Source: an uncultured Oscillospiraceae bacterium (lineage in GTDB: Bacteria; Bacillota; Clostridia; Oscillospirales; Oscillospiraceae). Taken from it: a DNA stretch of 64,000 bases. Every line of letters begins with the position of its first letter. The first letter of the stretch is position 1. The notes beneath the pieces are model-generated. The model was given only the letters and a program-made list of their open reading frames with translations, did not search any database and had not been told where the DNA came from. Below are positions 61,311 to 64,000 of this stretch, one piece after another. The position numbers were made by a program, and so were the translations under genes. The DNA lies in the NCBI GenBank assembly GCA_944386845.1, contig CALXCP010000003.1, forward strand, positions 16,618 through 80,617, in the 5' to 3' direction.

Positions 61311-61921
61311 CACAGGACCCCCTTGGTAGAGGTGACGCCGGTGCCGGTGACGGCCACCGCCTCCTTGACGGCGGCCCCCAGGGACTTGAACAGGGCCTCG
61401 GTGATGTGGTGGGCGTTCTGCCCGTAGAGGCACTTCATGTGTAAAGTTAAACCGCTGTTCACCGCGAAGGCCCGCAGGAACTCCCGGGTGAGGCAGGCGT
61501 CGTAGGCCCCGATGACGGCCTGGGGCATGTCGGCCTCATAGACCAGGTAGGGCCGGTTGGAGAAGTCCAGGGCGGTGAAGCACAGGGCCTCGTCCATGGG
61601 GATATAGGCCGAGCCGAAGCGGCGGATGCCCTTCCGGTCCCCGAGGGCATAGCTCAGGGCCTGGCCCAGGACGATACCGGTGTCCTCCACCGTGTGGTGG
61701 CCGTCCACCTCCAGGTCCCCCCTGGCCTCCAGCTCCAGCCCCCAGCCGGCGTAGAAGGCCAGGGCGGTGAGCATGTGGTCGAAGAAGCCGATGCCGGTGG
61801 ACACCTTCACCTCTCCTCCGTCCAGGTTCAGGCTGGCAGTGATGTCGGTCTCCTTGGTCTTGCGGGAGAGCACATAGGCCCGCAGCGGAGCCTCGCTTTC
61901 TTTATACACAGGGATGTCCAT
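61310..61921 (-). CDS. hisB: Imidazoleglycerol-phosphate dehydratase
   Basis: 203-residue manganese dehydratase. Both copies of the HHxxED-like metal motif are present (GHHTVEDTGIVLGQAL and the later NAHHITEALFKSLG), with FFDHMLTALAFYAGW. TKETDITASLNLDG is the typical N-terminus. 79 bp after hisD, a gap that contains a heptamer repeat. Confidence 0.97.
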   Translation of the reverse strand: MDIPVYKESEAPLRAYVLSRKTKETDITASLNLDGGEVKVSTGIGFFDHMLTALAFYAGWGLELEARGDLEVDGHHTVEDTGIVLGQALSYALGDRKGIRRFGSAYIPMDEALCFTALDFSNRPYLVYEADMPQAVIGAYDACLTREFLRAFAVNSGLTLHMKCLYGQNAHHITEALFKSLGAAVKEAVAVTGTGVTSTKGVL

Positions 61922-61967
61922 GGACCGTCCTCCTTTATGGGCACGAAATCGGAACGCCGCGCCCTAC

Positions 61968-62006
61968 GATTCCTGATTCCTGATTTCTAATTCCTAACTC
62001 CTAATT
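61968..62006 (-). repeat. Heptanucleotide tandem repeat at the end of hisD
   Basis: Read on the minus strand: AATTAGG-AGTTAGG-AATTAGA-AATCAGG-AATCAGG-AAT, about five and a half copies of a 7-base unit with few changes. It starts inside the hisD stop (TAG is within the first unit) and continues into the hisD-hisB gap. It is very AT-rich compared with the surrounding DNA. No function is evident. Confidence 0.75.
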
Positions 62007-63281
62007 CTCCTCGAACCGCACCCGGATGGAGTTGGCGTGGGCGGTGAGGCGCTCGCTCTCCGCCAGGGCGATGATCTCGTCCTTCACCGGGGAGAGGCTC
62101 TCCCGGTCGCACTGGATGACGCTCATGGTCTTGAGGAAGCTGTCCACGCTGAGGGGGGAGAAGAACCGGGCGGTGCCGCTGGTGGGCAGCACGTGGTCGG
62201 GTCCGGCCAGATAGTCCCCGAGGGGCTCCGGCGACCAGGCCCCCAGGAACACCGCCCCGGCGTTCCGGATGGCGGGCAGCAGGGCCCGCGGGTCCTCCGT
62301 GACGATCTCCAGGTGCTCCGGGGCGATCTCGTTGGCCAGCGCCGCGCACTGGTCCAGATCCAGGCACACGATGGCGCAGCCGAAGTCCCGGAGAGAGGCC
62401 TCCATGATCTCGCTGCGGCTCAGATACCCGGTCTGCCGGACGATCTCGTCGTCCACCGCCCGGGCCAGCTCGGCGCTGTTGGTGAGCAGGACAGCGGATG
62501 CCAGCCGGTCGTGCTCCGCCTGACTGAGCAGGTCGGCGGCCACGAACTTGGGGTCGGCGGAGCTGTCGGCGATGACCAGCACCTCAGAGGGACCGGCCAC
62601 CATGTCGATGTCCAGGCTCCCGTAGGCCAGCCGCTTGGCGGCGGCCACGTAGGCGTTGCCCGGGCCCACCAGCTTGTCCACCCGGGGGATGAAGCCGGCA
62701 CCGTAGGTCAGCGCGGCCACCGCCTGGGCGCCCCCCACAGCGATCACCCGGTCCACCCCGGCGATCCTCGCGGCGGCCAGCACCGCGTCGTTCAGATTTT
62801 CGGTGGGCGGAGTGACCATGACGATCTCCTCCACCCCGGCCACCCTGGCGGGCACCGCGTTCATCAGCACGGAGCTGGGGTAGGCCGCCGTGCCGCCGGG
62901 GACGTAGATGCCCACCCGGGTCAGCCCCCGGACCACCCGGCCCACGGTGCCGCCATCGGGAGAGGTCCACTCCGCCGTGTGGGGCAGCAGCTTCTCGTTG
63001 TAGTCCCGGATGTTGGCTGCAGCATGCTCCAGGGCGGCGATGAGGGCGGGGTCACAGGACCGGTAGGCCTGCTCCAGCCGCTCCCGGCCAATCTCCCGGG
63101 GCTCCGCCCCGTCGAAGCGCAGGGAGTACTCAGTGACCGCCGTCAGGCCCCTGTGTCTCACATCCGCCATGATGGCGGCCACTGAGCGCTCGATGTCCGC
63201 GTTGGTTTGGGCCGCCCGGGCCCGCATAGTGGACAGCTGCTCCTGCTCGGCCCGGCCGTCCGCGTTGAGAATGGTGATCAT
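62001..63281 (-). CDS. hisD: Histidinol dehydrogenase
   Basis: 426 residues, NAD-dependent, last two steps of histidine synthesis. PGGTAAYPSSVLMNAVPA, GGAQAVAALTYGAG, GPGNAYVAAAKRLAYG and SEVLVIADSSADP are diagnostic, and EIAPEHLEIVT follows. Start ATG overlaps the hisG stop (ATGA). The C-terminus VRFEEN ends in a heptamer repeat. Confidence 0.98.
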   Translation of the reverse strand: MITILNADGRAEQEQLSTMRARAAQTNADIERSVAAIMADVRHRGLTAVTEYSLRFDGAEPREIGRERLEQAYRSCDPALIAALEHAAANIRDYNEKLLPHTAEWTSPDGGTVGRVVRGLTRVGIYVPGGTAAYPSSVLMNAVPARVAGVEEIVMVTPPTENLNDAVLAAARIAGVDRVIAVGGAQAVAALTYGAGFIPRVDKLVGPGNAYVAAAKRLAYGSLDIDMVAGPSEVLVIADSSADPKFVAADLLSQAEHDRLASAVLLTNSAELARAVDDEIVRQTGYLSRSEIMEASLRDFGCAIVCLDLDQCAALANEIAPEHLEIVTEDPRALLPAIRNAGAVFLGAWSPEPLGDYLAGPDHVLPTSGTARFFSPLSVDSFLKTMSVIQCDRESLSPVKDEIIALAESERLTAHANSIRVRFEEN

Positions 63282-63919
63282 ACCGTCTGCTCCAATCCCC
63301 GCTGGCACTTCTCGATGAAGTCCACGATCTGTTCCTTATACAGCTTCATGCTGGCGGTGTTGACGATGAGCCGGGCGGACACCCGGGCCACCGTCTCGAC
63401 GGGCTCCAGGCCGTTGGCCTTCAGGGTGGCCCCCGTCTCCACGATGTCCACGATGCCGTCCGCCAGATCCAGCAGCGGCGCCAGCTCCACCGAGCCCTCG
63501 ATCTTGATGACGGACACGTCCATCCCCTTCTGCTCGAAGAAGGCCCGGGTCACGTTGGGGTATTTGGTGGCCACCCGCCGGGTCTTGTAGCCGCCGTAGA
63601 AGTCGAACCCCTCCTTCACCGCCAGGGCGAAGCGGCAGGCCCCGAAGTTCAGGTCCAGCACCTCGTAAAAGGCGTGGCCGTGCTCCAGGATGGTGTCCTT
63701 GCCCACGATCCCCAGGTCGCACACCCCGTGCTCCACGTAGGTGATGACATCGGGGGCCTTGGCCAGCACCGCGTCCAGGGGGTAGTTGGGCAGGCTGTGC
63801 ACCAGCCGGCGGCCCGGGTCCCGGACGGGGGCGCAGTCCAGCCCCGCCCGCTCGAAGAGGGCCATGCTCTGCTCCAGCAGGCGGCCCTTGGTAATGGCGA
63901 TCCGCAGCCGCCCGCTCAT
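63278..63919 (-). CDS. hisG: ATP phosphoribosyltransferase, short form
   Basis: 213-residue short HisG, first enzyme of the pathway. LRIAITKGRLLEQSMALFERAG, DVITYVEHGVCDLGIVGKD, and the PRPP-binding IVDIVETGATLKANGLE are present. Short HisG lacks the C-terminal regulatory domain and needs HisZ; a gene that could be hisZ overlaps its start by 4 bp. Confidence 0.98.
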   Translation of the reverse strand: MSGRLRIAITKGRLLEQSMALFERAGLDCAPVRDPGRRLVHSLPNYPLDAVLAKAPDVITYVEHGVCDLGIVGKDTILEHGHAFYEVLDLNFGACRFALAVKEGFDFYGGYKTRRVATKYPNVTRAFFEQKGMDVSVIKIEGSVELAPLLDLADGIVDIVETGATLKANGLEPVETVARVSARLIVNTASMKLYKEQIVDFIEKCQRGLEQTV

Positions 63920-64000
63920 ACCTCCACCGTCCTCTCTCCGTCCTTGTCCAGCACCAGTACCACCTCCGCCCCCTTGTCCCGGGCCAGGTTCAGGCTGGAC
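63916..64000 (-). CDS. C-terminal end of a gene upstream of hisG, probably hisZ (partial)
   Basis: The last 28 codons of a reading frame on the minus strand run off the right edge (SSLNLARDKGAEVVLVLDKD then GERTVEV). The stop overlaps the hisG start as ATGA. In organisms with short hisG, hisZ is commonly the upstream partner, and the end is compatible with a HisZ-type alpha/beta fold, but too little sequence is visible for a firm identification. Confidence 0.5.
   Translation of the reverse strand, partial: SSLNLARDKGAEVVLVLDKDGERTVEV

Noticed and set aside
61968..62006. Repeats at hisD-hisB as a CRISPR array
   Set aside because: The unit is 7 bases and directly tandem, with no spacers; it is a simple repeat.

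Overview
The window is a GC-rich, densely packed stretch of a Firmicutes chromosome. It combines Bacillus/Clostridia-type gene order (yicC-remA-gmk-rpoZ-priA-def-fmt-rsmB-rlmN-prpC-prkC, scpA-scpB, tig-clpP-clpX-lon-engB, cdaA-cdaR) with sporulation genes (ytfJ/gerW-like and a spoIVFA/spoIVFB-like pair), an ispH-S1 fusion gene, an FMN riboswitch, and a lipoteichoic-acid-synthase-like protein. This fits a spore-lineage Clostridia of the Oscillospiraceae type (Flavonifractor, Intestinimonas or Lawsonibacter relatives). The taxonomic call is inference from gene content and base composition. I saw no rRNA, tRNA, insertion sequence, prophage or CRISPR array; this is core chromosome.

Layout. Everything from 1 to 52,312 is on the minus strand, so it reads right to left. 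1-10,508: the yicC operon (promoter at 10,480-10,508) followed, after a terminator, by priA-def-fmt-(zinc peptidase)-rsmB-rlmN-prpC-prkC: translation initiation and maturation, replication restart, and Ser/Thr signalling. 10,497-15,192: the c-di-AMP unit cdaA-cdaR, then an RseC-like protein, a DUF5685 protein, a J-domain protein and a small membrane protein. 15,245-16,758: a DUF3343 and class V aminotransferase pair, probably handling Se or S. 16,779-18,003: ispD-ispF. 18,063-18,617: carD. 18,655-23,233: ispH-S1 fusion, plsC, cmk and a flavoprotein. 23,261-29,491: an RpiR regulator, rluB, dacF, ytfJ, DUF2953, scpB, scpA and an M50 protease. 29,494-36,231: engB, lon, clpX, clpP and tig (protein quality control). 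36,324-41,322: phosphoesterase, thrC, M19 dipeptidase, yraN, rnhB and rbgA. 41,411-46,074: rplS, two radical-SAM family genes and the spoIVFA/B-like pair. 46,150-52,312: sbcC, sbcD and an FAD protein.

52,313-52,834 is a divergent regulatory region without genes. It holds a structured leader for the FAD gene, a strong promoter, an FMN riboswitch and two consecutive intrinsic terminators in front of the plus-strand riboflavin operon ribD-ribE-ribBA-ribH (52,835-56,274). That operon ends at a 17-bp hairpin where it meets the minus-strand histidine operon (56,343 to the right edge). The his order is (hisZ?)-hisG-hisD-hisB-hisH-[ltaS-like]-hisA-hisF-hisI-hisE, with no hisC in the window.

Many genes overlap by ATGA, GTGA, TTGA or TGATG, which indicates translational coupling. 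Several starts are GTG or TTG. Start codons were chosen from ribosome-binding sites, family N-termini and these overlaps. No wholly new system is evident. The observations most worth checking are the tandem terminators in the riboflavin leader, the DUF3343/aminotransferase pair, a DUF5685 gene whose conserved start position is ATC, the structured leader of the FAD gene, and the ltaS-like gene inside the his operon.
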